In this document: positions 35,201 to 48,093 of the stretch, piece after piece
Numbering within the stretch: position 1 is the stretch's first letter
Layout of the letters: each line of letters begins with the position of its first letter
Assembly (NCBI GenBank): GCA_014281115.1
Contig: JACONQ010000015.1
Location: forward strand, 2,108,001 to 2,172,000
Direction of reading: 5' to 3'
DNA from: Laburnicola sp. R22_1
Taxonomy: Eukaryota; Ascomycota; Dothideomycetes; Pleosporales; Didymosphaeriaceae
DNA: 64,000 bases
Translations under genes and position numbers: made by a program
Notes under the pieces: generated by a model
What the model saw: the letters and a program-made list of their open reading frames with translations, nothing else
The model's database searches: none
Told to the model about the DNA's origin: nothing

Positions 35201-36049
35201 CAGCATCATCGTCATCCGAGCTGAAGCCTTCCCACTCGATCTCCTCCTCAATCGCCACAGGTTTATCCTTCCCTTTCCGTCGCTTTCTAACCTGGATGAC
35301 GGGTTTCCCATCCTCAGTCACATCCAGCGGCCTCTTCAGCCCACTGCCAAACAACCCCGCGCTCGCCAATGGTTTCGTCTGTAGCTCTACCGGCGGTTCC
35401 GCCGCAGGGATATCGCAACTCTCTTCGGAGGGTAATCGTTCTCGTTTTCGCGTAGCAGGAAGCGGCACACTCGCAATCTCCGTCGCAGGAATCCTCGCCT
35501 CATCCTCAGACAAGTCCTCCACCTCTCTCACCACCCTCTCCTCCAACAACAACCCCTCATTCCTCTCCACATCCACCCCCATATTCCTCTCCACCAACGC
35601 CCTCTTCAGCCTCTCCCTCTTCGTCTCCTCCCCCCTCCCCAGCTTCTTCGAGCTCTGGAACAAGCTAGTATCCACCTTATGCGCAGCCAGTTTCTTCAGC
35701 AGCGCCAAATTCTCTTCTTTCTTAAGTTTCGTATCCTACACTGAAAATCAGCAACCGCATCGCACCATGAGGGTCCGAGGAAATCTAGGAGAGATTTTTT
35801 TTTCTCAAAGCTAGACAGACGTACAATATACTTATCCAACCTCTTCTTCTTCTTCCCGCTCATCTTGCCCTTCACCTCCCGCGCCAACTCCTCCTTCATC
35901 GCCTTCTTCTTCTCGGCTCTAGCCCGCTGCTCCTCCGGCAGGATCTCTAGAGCATCCCCATTCCCATCGGCTCCGTCCGGCATCCCATTTTCACGTTTCT
36001 CTCGAGCGAGCACTTTGTGCTTCCGCTGCCTCGGCACGAATTTCGGCAT
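32256..36049 (-). CDS. ECM16: DEAH-box RNA helicase Dhr1/Ecm16 (DHX37)
   Basis: Two exons, 35825-36049 and 32256-35735 (1,234 aa). The N-terminus MPKFVPRQRKHKVLAREKR is basic, as in yeast Dhr1, and is followed by a long acidic region (about residues 200-290). The helicase core shows motif I GATGSGKTTQ, motif II DEAH in AIVIDEAHERSVNTD, motif III SAT in IIMSATLR, motif V TNVAETSLTIPG and motif VI QRSGRAGRTGPG. A HA2/OB-fold C-terminus follows. Dhr1 releases U3 snoRNA from pre-18S rRNA during small-subunit assembly in the nucleolus. The region 33850-33950 encodes an acidic insert within the RecA-2 domain, as in known Dhr1. It is divergent from PAC3. Confidence 0.92.
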
Positions 36050-36381
36050 CGTCGCAATTCCTCCGGCCTGGTTCGCGTGAATTCCTAGCTCGTGTATGGC
36101 CCCAGGATACGTATCGCATACGCGCGAAATACCGAACCCTTCTTTTTCCCCGGGTTCGAAATCTAAAAGCTCAACATTGGCGTCGCGCCGCGCGTAGACT
36201 CGGTTCTTCTTACTTTAGATCTTCGAAATTTTGGCGGGGCGGAACGTCGGCGGGGAGTTTGGCCGAAGGCGGAGACGCGCGGCAGAATATCCGTCTATGT
36301 ACAGCTACCCACCTCGAGCTTCACATTATCATAACTACACCATACCCTGACATTCTCCGGTCAAACTACAAACCTAGAACA
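36050..36381. other. Divergent promoter interval
   Basis: 332 bases between the helicase and proteasome-chaperone genes, presumably shared promoter. Nothing else seen. Confidence 0.5.
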
Positions 36382-36979
36382 ATGGCCCCTCCAGAATCCT
36401 ACGCCATAACCCCCACACCCTTCCCAGCCCCCACAAAAACCTCCACAACCACAATCCGCAACGTACCCACCACCGCAACGACGCTCTACTTCGCAGACAA
36501 GATCCTCATAACCGTTACGCAGCATGGACGGTTGGCACACTGGGTATGTCCATTCCAAGTCTCTCTCTCTATCTCTCTCTTTCCAAGGGCTCCTTGTCCC
36601 TTCTTACGATTTTGTCTCGAAAATAAACAATTCAATATTGTACCACCCCGCCTAACGTTCGTGTCAGGTCCACGTCCCCCTCGACATCTCTGCAACAGAT
36701 GACTCCCTCATGTCCGTCCCACACCTCGACCGCGACGCCGACGATCCTCCCTCCGATCTACTTCCCATGCACCAACTGACCGCCACAACCATACTAGGCG
36801 GCACGGTCCCAGAGCTAGACGTGCTGGGCCAAACCCTGGCAACAAACATAGCGAGCGCTATCAAGACGCGGAATGAGCGCGAGCTGAGAACCGTGGTTGT
36901 GGGAACAGGCTTGGAAAAGAGTATGAGCGGGAGAGAGGAGTTTAGCGAACTCGTGGGCCTTGTGTTGGAGGTGCTGTGA
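36382..36979 (+). CDS. Proteasome assembly chaperone 3 family
   Basis: Two exons, 36382-36543 and 36668-36979 (157 aa). After a Pro/Thr-rich N-terminus, TTLYFADKILITVTQHGRLAHW is followed across the intron by VHVPLDISA, then ELRTVVVGTGLEK and a C-terminal helix. This matches PAC3 (PSMG3; yeast Irc25/Poc3), which with PAC4 helps build the 20S proteasome alpha ring. The 124-base intron contains CTCTCTCTATCTC repeats. The family match is from memory of the FxDKIxVxVTQ core and is reasonably firm for such a short protein. Confidence 0.8.
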
Positions 36980-37428
36980 GGTTGAACGTGCATACTAGCT
37001 GGAAAGCAGCGCGTGGAGTTGGGTTATCCGTTAGCCCGCATACGAGCCACATGAAATTATGACGCAAATGATGTCACGACGAGCTCCCCGAGGAAGCACC
37101 GTTGCTGCTCACCTCAAGGAACAGATTGATGTAGAATCTCAGCCAATTCTCAAGGATGTGAAATGTCCAGGTTTCTAAGCTACAGTCTTAAGATCCTCGA
37201 TCATACCACTAGTGAGCTCAAGCTCGACCATAGCTGCACCACCAAACCCCCGACACGGTTCGCCATTTTGTGAAAAACCGTCATATTTGAACCCCGGCTA
37301 TAACAGAGCGCCAACACGATGCCTCCGCTAGTAGGCTTGCCATGATGTCTAGGACCGTACGCAGGAACAAGCTGTCGAACATGGTCAGTTGCGACAACCA
37401 GAAGAACCAAATGTAGATGAGTAGTACC
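36980..37428. other. Intergenic, 3' ends of PAC3 and actin
   Basis: 449 bases between convergent genes. Nothing coding recognised. Confidence 0.5.
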
Positions 37429-38999
<1,571 letters not shown>

Positions 39000-40072
39000 G
39001 TTGACTGATTAGGATGCGCGATTAGGAGGTAACTGGAGGGGCGCGGATCGCGATTCGGAGTGGCTGCGGGAATTGGGGATCAGCGTCAGGCAGCGAGAGA
39101 TGCGACGATGTAGGTGTAGCGGCGCAGAGGGCGAGGGAGCTTACAAGTGCGGGTACAGGTGGTGGAGGTAAGGTTCTGTGCGAGAGAAGCAACCTGGAAG
39201 TGTCGGTGGGTGCTGCTAAATAAGCGGGTGCGGTCGATGCGCCGACTTCTTGCCAGGTTTAGGTTTTAGCGGGGGCGGCAGGCGCGAGGCTGGTGAGTGC
39301 CAAATGGGGGCGCTGCACGTTCTGCACACTTCAAGGGTGGAAGCAAACGGAATTCCGCGAGCAGGCTCACTGATGTCAGACGTCACAGGATGCAGCTCGA
39401 TGGGGGCACTGGGCTTTGTGCACTTCACAGCCGGGCGGCGCCTTAATTATACACGCGGCTAGGCTGCAATGTTGCCAAATCTGTCTTTCCGCTGTGTACG
39501 CAAGCTGTGTGCCGCAGACGACGACACGGATGTCATGATGAGAGACAGATAGATCAGGCAGCGCTGCAACGCGCTTGGCAGGCCTCCGCTGCCTACGACG
39601 TGTTCGACGGCAGGGCGAGACTATATCAGAACATATCGGACAGCGGGCTGCACAGCGCTGATGCACTTTCGCATTCTCGCCAGCCGCCCAACGGCTCACC
39701 GCCACAATTTCCGCGAGGTTGGACGTCCATGGGTCTTGGCGATCACGTGGAATGAGGGGCACCAGGCATTCACGAGCGGGGTGTCACGGCGCTTAATCGA
39801 GGATACGTCGTGAAAACAGGCCCGTCAGCCTTGACACGTCGTGTTGGAACAGAAATCGGCAGCGAAGGCTGTCAACCCAAACTTCACTGTGCCCGACGAG
39901 GCCGCGTCAAAGACGCCAAGTGCCATGGAAGGCTCTCGAACACGGCAGTCGCTTCCCGCGCCGTCGCGTCATCTCTCGTCGCGCCAAAAGTTCGTGTCCA
40001 CGGCTCCACGCCTAAATAATCTGTCGCATACGTCGCGTCCATCCCTTCTGCCTCTACGAACCATCCCACACC
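39000..40072. other. Actin promoter and FES1 upstream region
   Basis: 1,073 bases between the divergent actin and FES1 start codons. CT-rich strings are absent on the FES1 side, and short GC-rich palindromes occur. I see no gene here. Confidence 0.5.
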
Positions 40073-40764
40073 ATGGCCAACCCACGCATGAACGACCTCC
40101 TAAAATGGGGCATCGAGAACTCAGAAGCCTCGCGGAACGACCCCAATGCGCCCAAGAACCCAAACACAAAGCTCGACCCGCAGACGCTGCAGGAGATCCT
40201 GACCGGCCTTTCTGCGCCTTCCGACGCCGAGATGATGAAGCGCAAGATGGAAGTCATAACCCAGCCGGATTACACGCTCGACCAGAAAGTGGACGCCTTT
40301 GAGGACTTCGAGATGCTAGTGCAGGGCATCGACAATGCAAACAACTTGGAGAGTCTGAAGTTGTGGACGCCCTTGATAGAGCAACTGGAGCACGAGGCTG
40401 CAGATCTCAGAAAGTGGGCCGCATGGTGCGCCGGCACAGCGGTGGAGAACAACGTCAAGGCACAGGAGCGAGTAAGTCGCCATCTTCACGCTTCAGAGTA
40501 AATGCTAACAGTGGCCAGTTGCTTATACTTGGCGCCATCCCCACACTTGTGAAGCTCGCAATCGAAGATGACAATCTCGCAGTGCGCAAGAAGGCCGTCC
40601 GGGCCCTGTCGTGCGCCTCTCGAAACTTCCAGCCAGCGTTCGACGCCATGGTCGACAACGTACCGTCTAGCTTCAAGCCTGCGAACAAACTGGATGCTGG
40701 GGATATGGAATCCGTGGACACCGTAATAAATCAGCTGAGGGCGGATGCGGAGCGAACGAGATAA
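40073..40764 (+). CDS. FES1: Hsp70 nucleotide exchange factor Fes1
   Basis: Two exons, 40073-40471 and 40519-40764 (214 aa). The N-terminus MANPRMNDLLKWGIENSE is the conserved Fes1 release-domain start. Armadillo repeats follow (LRKWAAWCAGTAVENNVKAQ, LVKLAIEDDNLAVRKKAVRA). Fes1 is the cytosolic HspBP1-type exchange factor that drives ADP release from Hsp70 and clears substrates. The 47-base intron (GTAAGT...CCAG) is in phase. The next feature downstream is the transposon at 41107. Confidence 0.93.
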
Positions 40765-41106
40765 TGCATACTCAGCCCCAACGGTTACTTTGTAATTCTT
40801 CGCGAAGAAGGCCGTGGGCCTTTTTCGGAGAAAAATCGACTCGACCACAAGGGGCCGAGTACATGACTTGGGAAAAGTTGGGCATTGGGCGGCGTTGGTT
40901 GGGTTGAATGAAAACAGATTTGATACCACGGGAGCGTCAGGCATGCGGACTTCCGCAAATAGGAATGGATTGAGGTGTTACAGAGCTTTCATATATACCG
41001 CAAAGGGTGAAAAACTTCTGCCACCAAGAAAGGCGTGGCTCATGCTACATGTCAATTTATGCCTTGGACACATGCATGGATGCTTCCTTCCGGATCTAGG
41101 TAGCAT
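40765..41106. other. 3' region of FES1 up to transposon
   Basis: 342 bases with no gene seen. A small hairpin-like cggccttcttcgcg/cgaagaaggccg lies at about 40797-40815 just after the stop. Confidence 0.4.
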
Positions 41107-41192
41107 AAGCTAGCGCATATAGTGTCCGAACACATAGGGTTTCCGAACACCGCGCCACAACACCACACCTGCAGAAAACACGCGATATCTCA
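41107..41192 (+). repeat. Left terminal inverted repeat of pogo-type element
   Basis: 86 bases identical to the reverse complement of 42815-42900. It includes TGTCCGAACACATAGGG, and the outer TA is the target duplication. Confidence 0.9.
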
Positions 41193-42898
41193 GCAACGCT
41201 ACTTACAATTGCCATTGACTACACATAGATTCAAGCGCTGCAGCTGCTGTAGCTATAGCAGCTATTTCTGAGGTGCTTGATATAGTAGATCTACGTGGTT
41301 GGACTGCTGAAGCCTCAGCTGCGCGCATAGCCTCCCTGATACTCTCTACCTCTGCAAAGCGTTGATTTGGGTCTACTCGAACGCGCTTACGCTAACGCTG
41401 AGAGGTAGATATCTCTAGCTGCTGCTCAAGGCGTCTTTTCTCTGCTTCTAGGCCTGCAGCTCTAGTATTTGCAGCTGCTAGAGCCTTACCTGCTTTCTGT
41501 AGGAGCAGCCGGGTCGTACGACCTAGATTCTCGACGCTCTGGGACGCTGCGCTGCGCTATATAGAGATCGTGAGGGCCCTGGGGAGTCGAGAGGAAGCTC
41601 TGGAGCTGCTGCTGAGGCTGCTGCTGACGTGTAGGCGTAGTAGGCCTCTGAGAGACCTGCGACGAGCTGAGCACGTGATTGATGTTGAATGGGCAGATAC
41701 CAGATGCCTGCCAGCCAGCTCGAATCACACGCTCTGTGAAGCCTTCCTCCCTAGCTTGATGATAGCAGGTGATAAAGCGCTCCTTCTTGACAGGCGCAGC
41801 GTCGTCGAGTGATGCGAGCTCCTGGATCTGACGTCTGTAACTAGACTTGATCACAGAGAAAGGAGCGAGATCTAGAGGCTGTAGGACGTGCGAGGTATGC
41901 GCAGGTAGGTATAGGAGCTCGATTCGATGCTGCTTGCAGAGCCAAAGGAAGTCTATATCAATATGGCTGCCGTGACCGTCGAGGATAAGAAGGCGGTACT
42001 GGCCATCACCTATAGCCGTCTCAGGTATGAATATACGCTGTAGCCACTCAGCACCTATCGCTTTCAACGTCCATCCGTTCTCAGAGGTTGTATAGAGCCA
42101 GCTAGGCACGGATTTGGCTAGGAACCAGGTAGTCTGTAGGCTCTGGCCTTTGAAGATAACTGCGCAGCGTAGTTTCTGCCCTGTCGCCGATACGCACTCG
42201 ATTATAGAGACCCACTCGCGATTCTCTAGAGACCGAATATAAGCCTTCTTTTTCTGACTACTAGAGAGTACTCTAGTGTTAGTACATACCCCTAGAGCAA
42301 CGCCAGTCTCATCCATATTGTATGTATTCTCCGCCTGTATGTTGAGCCGCCGTCGAGTCTGCTCATAGAGCTCTAGGAACGCGCGTAGCTGCTCTGGTGT
42401 TGCTGCATCAGCTCTCTAAGCCTCTAGCTTTCTGCCGACTACAGAGGCAACGCGTGGCTGGCGCCGGAGGAAGTGTGAGAGCCAGAGCTTGCCAACAGGC
42501 TGGTTGTCGCCATTCATACGCAGAATTCGATTCGCCATTTCTCGCGCGCGAGCGTGTGAGGGAGGGCAGGCGCGTGCGTCTTCTTCGAGGATCCAGTCTA
42601 CCAGAAAATCCTCCTGTAGAGGAGTCAGCCGCTGTTGATGCTGATGGCTGAGTGCGCTGTTTGTTGCGCCACGTAGTCGACCGTGCAGCGTTGACAAAGG
42701 GATACCGTACGCCTTCGCAGCGGCGCGCTGGCTAGTATAAAGACCTGTATTAAGATCGTTGATAGCGGATTGTATAGCAACCTCGCGGGCGTCCATATTG
42801 ATGAGCGTTGTGGAGAGATATCGCGTGTTTTCTGCAGGTGTGGTGTTGTGGCGCGGTGTTCGGAAACCCTATGTGTTCGGACACTATATGCGCTAGCT
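41109..42898 (-). mobile_element. pogo/Fot1-type DNA transposon, decayed
   Basis: A 1.79 kb element flanked by TA on each side (41107-41108; 42899-42900). Its ends are perfect inverted copies: 41107-41192 equals the reverse complement of 42815-42900, 86 bases with no mismatch. The transposase on the minus strand starts at 42796 with an N-terminal HTH (PLSTLHGRLRG) and a CENP-B-like second HTH. The DDE/D core shows NMDETGVALG, LLILDGHGSHI and HTSHVLQPLDLAPF, giving Asp-Asp-Asp. Damage: a TAG at 42416-42418 splits VVGRKLEA from RADAATPEQ; a frameshift near 41510-41530 separates SVPERRESR from LLLQKAGKAL; and a TAG lies near 41397 after STSQR. The frame would end at 41204. Confidence 0.88.
41204..42796 (-). 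pseudogene. Transposase of the pogo-type element
   Basis: Two large open segments, 42419-42796 and 41486-42415, lie in the same frame and are split only by a TAG at 42416-42418. A C-terminal coiled-coil segment (LEAEKRRLEQQLE) continues in another frame to a stop at 41204. CENP-B-type DNA binding occupies residues about 1-125 and DDE catalysis about 170-330. It is not functional as one protein unless the stop is read through. Confidence 0.8.
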
Positions 42899-42900
42899 TA
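42815..42900 (-). repeat. Right terminal inverted repeat of pogo-type element
   Basis: 86 bases, perfect inverted copy of 41107-41192. The lack of any mismatch between the arms contrasts with the damaged transposase. Confidence 0.9.
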
Positions 42901-43140
42901 TTACACTAGCGACATCAATGCGGAATAATGATTTCGAATCTAACATCTCACCCCCACCCACACAGTCTGCAATTCAACTGCGACTACAGCTTTCCCATCG
43001 TTTCACTATAGGATGATTACCCTCACTTTTGTTAACTGAATCTTTGTTGCGCTCTTGCTTTCCGTCCCGCGATTATCACCGCGTGTGAACTCAGTAGCCA
43101 TTGATCCTTCCTCGGGTCTTAGATAAGACTCACCACCCAC

Positions 43141-44921
43141 ATGATAATGCCATCGTCATCTTCAAAATCACGAAGTGGTCATGGCGAACGCACGATCAGA
43201 GTCAATGACGAACGAACGCCATTGCTCGCAGCTGTCGCTTCAACGCCGCTCGCTGAGGCAGCCGAAGCCGAAGATGCCGCCGAGCAAGCGCATCAGGAAA
43301 CTCAGTCGGAGGACGAAGACGAGGATAAGCCACTGCCGCTCACTCAGATCTTCCTGCTTTGCTACACCCGTCTTGTCGAGCCTATTGCTTTCTTTTCCAT
43401 ATTCCCGTACATCAATTCGATGATTGAAAGGACGGGTGGCATTGGTAAGGAAGATGTTGGGTTTTATTCGGGCTTGATAGAAAGTTTGTTTTCGGCGACA
43501 CAGATGTGCGTCATGTTGTTCTGGGGAAAGGTAAGCAAATACCTGTCCAAGACTGCCGCTACTGTGGGCATCGCTTATAATAATAGGCTGCCGATCGATA
43601 TGGGAGAAAACCAGTCCTAGCTCTTTCGCTTTGGGGGATTACCATCACCACTGCTCTTTTCGGTCTCAGTCAAACGATTTGGCAAATGATCCTGTTCCGA
43701 TGCTTAGCTGGTGTCTTTGCCGGCACTGTTGTGTAAGCGACAGGGTGTGTAATGCCTTGATGCTCTGCTGACTGGAACAAGGACCGTTCGGGCCATGCTC
43801 ACGGAGAACAGCACGAAGCATACTCAGGCTCGCGTTTTCAGCTACTTCGCCTTTGTCGGCAATTTGGGAATCTTTCTAGGGCCTCTTATCGGTACGTTCC
43901 TGCATGATATCTGACGCAACGTCTTCATTGACATTACTTCCTCCAGGGGGAGCGCTTGAACGACCAGCAGAGAAGTTCAAATCGACTTTCGGTCGTGTCC
44001 GTTTCTTCCACGGGTATCCGTATGCTCTATCCGGGTTTGCATGTGCTTTCATCGGCCTCAGTGCTGCTGTACTCGTTACCATTTTCGTGAAGGAGGTCTG
44101 TAACTACTTTTCGTTTCTCATTTCATCTTTATTGACGTTGTGCAGACTCTTCACATTCATTCGGATCAAAAAAAGACCCCTGGACCTGCATTGTCCACTT
44201 GGGACCTGTTCAAATACCCCGGTGTTGCGAAAGTCTTGCTCATCTACAACTACTGCATGCTACTGGCCTTTGCCTTTACAGCCGTGGCCCCGGTTTTCAT
44301 GTACACCCCCGTTCAGCTCGGTGGACTGCAACTTTCGCCTGAATGGATCGCTATCATCTTAGCCATTGGAGGTTTGTCTCAGGCTTTCTGGCTTCTCGCG
44401 CTTTTCCCGGTTATGCATAAACGGGTCGGCACTGTAGGCATCCTCCGATATGCCACTCTTTTATGGCCCATATTCTTCGCGATCGACCCGGTCTGCAATG
44501 TGATGTTGCGTTATGGCGAAGAAGTTGCTTTCTGGATTGTGTTTCCCCTCAACATCGTGCTCGGTAGTTCTGTTGCTATGGCGTTCAGTAAGCACTCGCC
44601 CCCTTATTTCATTGATTATCATGGTGTGCTGACGTGGATGAAGCCGGGGTGCAGCTCGCGGTCAACGACATCTCTCCTTCCCATGAGAGTTTTGCTACGC
44701 TGAATGCACTAGCTTTAGCTCTCCAAACCGGCCTTCGAGCGTTCATTCCTGCCGCGTCCACAGCTCTCTACGCGATTGGAGTCAAATATCACATCTTCAA
44801 CGGCCAACTATTTTGGGTTGTTATCGTAGTCGTCGCCTGTGGCTACATCTTCGTTGCAAGACTCTTGCCGGAGAAGGCCGAGGGGAAACCGAAGCTGTCG
44901 CGGCAACGTGGTCAGCCTTAG
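43141..44921 (+). CDS. MFS transporter (ZIF-like/YCR023C type)
   Basis: Six exons: 43141-43530, 43587-43732, 43782-43891, 43947-44095, 44146-44587, 44644-44921 (504 aa). An acidic N-terminal tail (TQSEDEDEDKPLPLTQIFLL) leads to twelve predicted helices. The MFS signature in loop 2-3 reads AADRYGRKPVLALSLWGI and motif C-like glycine pairs are in GNLGIFLGPLIGG. The C-terminal helix pair ends with a basic tail (KAEGKPKLSRQRGQP). The family covers plant zinc-induced facilitators and vacuolar transporters in fungi. Substrate unknown. The transposon lies 240 bases upstream, so its promoter may be affected by the insertion. Confidence 0.85.
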
Positions 44922-45369
44922 ATAATACAACTGCAGCCCGCTGAAGTGGACTGTGACGCAGACATTGACATTGGGACACCAGGTGCCGCAGGGTGAGCTA
45001 CCTCGAGTATACAGTACTAGCACGTAAGTCTGACTACAGTGTATTGAATGAGAATTACAAAGGCTGAATGTATTCAACTTCTTTGTCCTGCGGTTGTACA
45101 AAGAAACAAACGTACAAACAAACTATAGACGTTGCTCCGAAACGAAGGCGATGGTCCTGGGGAAGGTGAAAGGTCGACACGACTTTAGGTGACGGAACTA
45201 AGGCGCAATGTAAGAAAGCAGTAGAAAAATAGAGAGCGCGCTAGGGCCATCACTTCACTCAACGATTCACCGTCCACTGCCAAGCCCACGGATATATAAA
45301 TTAAACCTAGCAACAACCCTGAACTCTCCACTCGACTATCATCGGCCTCGAAGACCCAATTCGCCACCC
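44922..45369. other. Intergenic region
   Basis: 448 bases between tandem genes. No gene recognised. A TATATAAA string at about 45291-45298 lies roughly 75 bases ahead of the next start and may be its TATA element. Confidence 0.45.
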
Positions 45370-47629
45370 ATGACAGCGGTAATTGCGACCGCTTTCATGG
45401 AGCTCTTCAAGAAGCTCGACATCGCAGTCATTGCGACGCAAGCAAGCGTAAGGCAGGCTCTGGTGCACCGCGTTAGTCAGAGCATTCAGCAAAACGTCCT
45501 CGGACAGCGGTCCCGCAAAGTCGACCCGCACGAGCTGCCAGCTACAATAGCCGAGGTGGCCACGCTTATCGAAGCAGGATTTGAGGGTGACAACTCGAGC
45601 CGACTAGCGAAGGAGAATGATTCGACCGTGGCCGACGTCAGGCGCGTGTTCTATGCCATCCTCGCCCACGTACGCAGTGTCATGGCGCAGAGGAACGTGA
45701 AAAGCGGACTTCAGCCAGCACGCGCCCATGCGCAACTTCGCGGCGCCGAGACGACGCTCGAGCCGGACATTTCTACGGGCCAGCTTGACGGCATTGTATG
45801 GCCTGTTACGGTCCCGGGGGTTGCGGGCTCGTTGAAGACCATGCTCGCCATCGTCAATGAGAAAGGCAAGCCGCATGGCGAGAACTCGGTCGTCGTCTCG
45901 CGAAACGACATGGACACGTTGTTGACGGGCGTCACATTGCTCGATGGCATGGTGACAGAAATGTATCGGAACCTTACGAACACGCTACAGCTCGCAAATC
46001 AAGAGCCGCCGAGGGAGATCGGCGCGGGTGAGGGTACACGTGCAGCGACCGAGACGACGAACACGGCAGCGAAGAGGAGGCCGCTGGTGGGCAATCACAT
46101 GAATGGCAGGAATAGTGTCTTGAAGAGGAACAGTAAACTACTTGGTGCAGTCAAGGGCACTTTCAGTGCGACGCCTCCTTCAGCGAGCACAATTCAGGTA
46201 AGTCATTCTTTGTTTTCACCCAGTGCCCCGAAGGAGCCGTAGAGCAGACATGCGGACTCGGTCAGCCCTGTCAGTCTTATCAAAATATTTCATACAGTCT
46301 AACCAATACATAGAAGCCGTACATGCATATCACCGACCATTATGCTCAGCCTGTCTTCGCGGAAATAGGCCCCATGTCACGACGCCTTGTTGAGATGCCT
46401 CCTCCTCCTCTCCCTCCTTCGACATCCAACCGTAGGAAGACGCAGCCTCTAACTGTTCCGCCTCTTCGTCCAGCCGTCAACGAGCAAGCTATTCAATCAG
46501 CTCTAGCCCAAGGCAAGAAACACGGTCTCGCCCCCACCCGCGGCAACAGCCCCATCAAGAAGAAGCCCAAGAATCCAAAGGCGCCTAATACCAAACCTAT
46601 CTTGCGTGTTTACCAGGATCCCCAGCAGGGGAACCAGTACAATAACGGCAGCGCCAACATGGTCGACGCGATGCAACGCGGCGAGAAAGATGCAACCGAT
46701 CAACGGGTCCACTTCAATCTACCTGCCACCAAGGGACGCCAGACCACGGCACTGGGTTCTTCCTCCTCTACGAACCGCCCCGGCGGTCCACTCGTCGAGA
46801 TCACGAACGCGGGACCAAAGCCGCAGCCGCAGCAGCACGAGGCGAAGCAAAAGAAGGCCAAGACGATCATGTACCTCCCGGCCGCACTTAGAGACGTCGT
46901 TCCCGTCGACCACCCTGCCCTCGTCGATGCAGAGATCCGCTGGGCCGTCCCATTCGGCGAGGGCAGCCCCGGCATGCCGCAGTACATTCCCAATGCAGCT
47001 CCAGCAGCAGCGCAGGGTCTCTCGGCGCAGGGCCCCATGCCGAAGCCGCAGTATATCCCCAATGCAGCTCCCGCGGCGCAGGGTCTCGTAGTGCAGGGCC
47101 CCATCCCGAAGCCGCCCGCCCTTCAGCGCCGTGATCCCATGTACTTCGGTCCGTACCAGGCGTATCCACTTCCGCAGGACGATACCGCGCTCCAGGGTGC
47201 GCTGAAGAAGATTGCGGTGGAGAAGAGCTTGGGGAGGAGGCTGGGGGATCCGGTGCGCCACAGGGAGAGGCAGCGTCACGAGGATCCGGTGCTTCAGAGC
47301 CTGAAGGCAAAACATGCGGATTTGATGGCTAGGATGGAGATGCCTGTGAGGTTCGAGGTTGACGATGGGAAGAGCACGGCATATGAGAAGGTTGGTGGTG
47401 CTGGCGCTGGTGTTGGTGCTCTGCCTTCTAGCGAGCATGGCAAGGGCAGAGACACCGAGAAGAAGAAGTGGAAGCAGATGACTACAGAGAAGGTCGGTAC
47501 TCACGTCTCCCTGCTTATCCCTGCTTGTTATGAATACGCTTCAACTGACTACAGAAGAATGCGGTTATCGATCTGACCGGCGACGATGTCGGTGTCTCTG
47601 ATCGAGAGAACCGAGCTCCTATGGTCTAG
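45370..47629 (+). CDS. Unknown protein with repeats and a SUMO-interaction-like C-terminus
   Basis: Three exons: 45370-46197, 46314-47492, 47555-47629 (693 aa), in phase. The N-terminal 190 residues look helical (FKKLDIAVIATQASVRQALV). The middle is disordered and basic (SPIKKKPKNPKAPNTKP) with Pro runs. At residues about 500-545 there are two copies of a unit like PQYIPNAAPAA-QGL-QGP-PKP (46978-47116). The last exon encodes KNAVIDLTGDDVGVSDRENR; VIDLTGDD is a textbook SUMO-interacting motif with an acidic flank. I do not recognise the family. A nuclear, SUMO-binding protein is a guess from that motif and the basic stretches. Confidence 0.65.
46978..47116 (+). repeat. Two tandem coding repeats in the unknown protein
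   Basis: Two imperfect units of about 66-69 bases encode PQYIPNAAPAA(A)QGL followed by a short variable linker, then QGP[MI]PKP. They are in frame and differ by a one-codon indel. Confidence 0.7.
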
Positions 47630-48093
47630 CTGAGCGTGCAGGCTGTTTCATCACAGGTAAGCGCTTTTTTTTCTCTCACTGAATGATGCATGTGTTGATG
47701 GGATAGGATTGTATGCCAAAGATGGGATGGGCCTATGATGTACGACTTTGGGATGGATGGATGGGGTCGTGGCGTTCACGAACGAGTGTTGATGGGGGGA
47801 AATGCCGATGGCGTCGTGTCATTCACCAGTGTTGATGAGGGAAATGTTAGTACTAGTACTGGCGTGGCAGAGTGTTGTTCGGAACATCGAACCCTGATGG
47901 ATGCGTGGACACAAAGTTGTGCATGCACGCACGTGTGAAGGAGTAGAAATCGAATGGATGGAATACTGTCTTTCCATACTGTGTCTTGTCCTGTCTCGTC
48001 TCGTCTTGCCTTGCCCTATCTTGTAGGCGACGATGACCGTCCACGTTGCTTGTAACGACCGCACAAAGGACAAAAGCATAGCTAGCTACCCAC
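47630..48093. other. 3' regions of convergent genes
   Basis: 464 bases with a degenerate tgtcttgtcctgtctcg-type repeat at 47975-48015. Nothing coding recognised. Confidence 0.45.

Noticed and set aside
34552..35814. Ser-rich plus-strand open frame of 420 codons opposite DHR1
   Set aside because: The poly-Ser runs come from the acidic Asp/Glu codons of the helicase read in reverse.
47975..48015. Degenerate tgtcttg repeat as a functional element
   Set aside because: Short and irregular, in a 3' region, with no sign of function.
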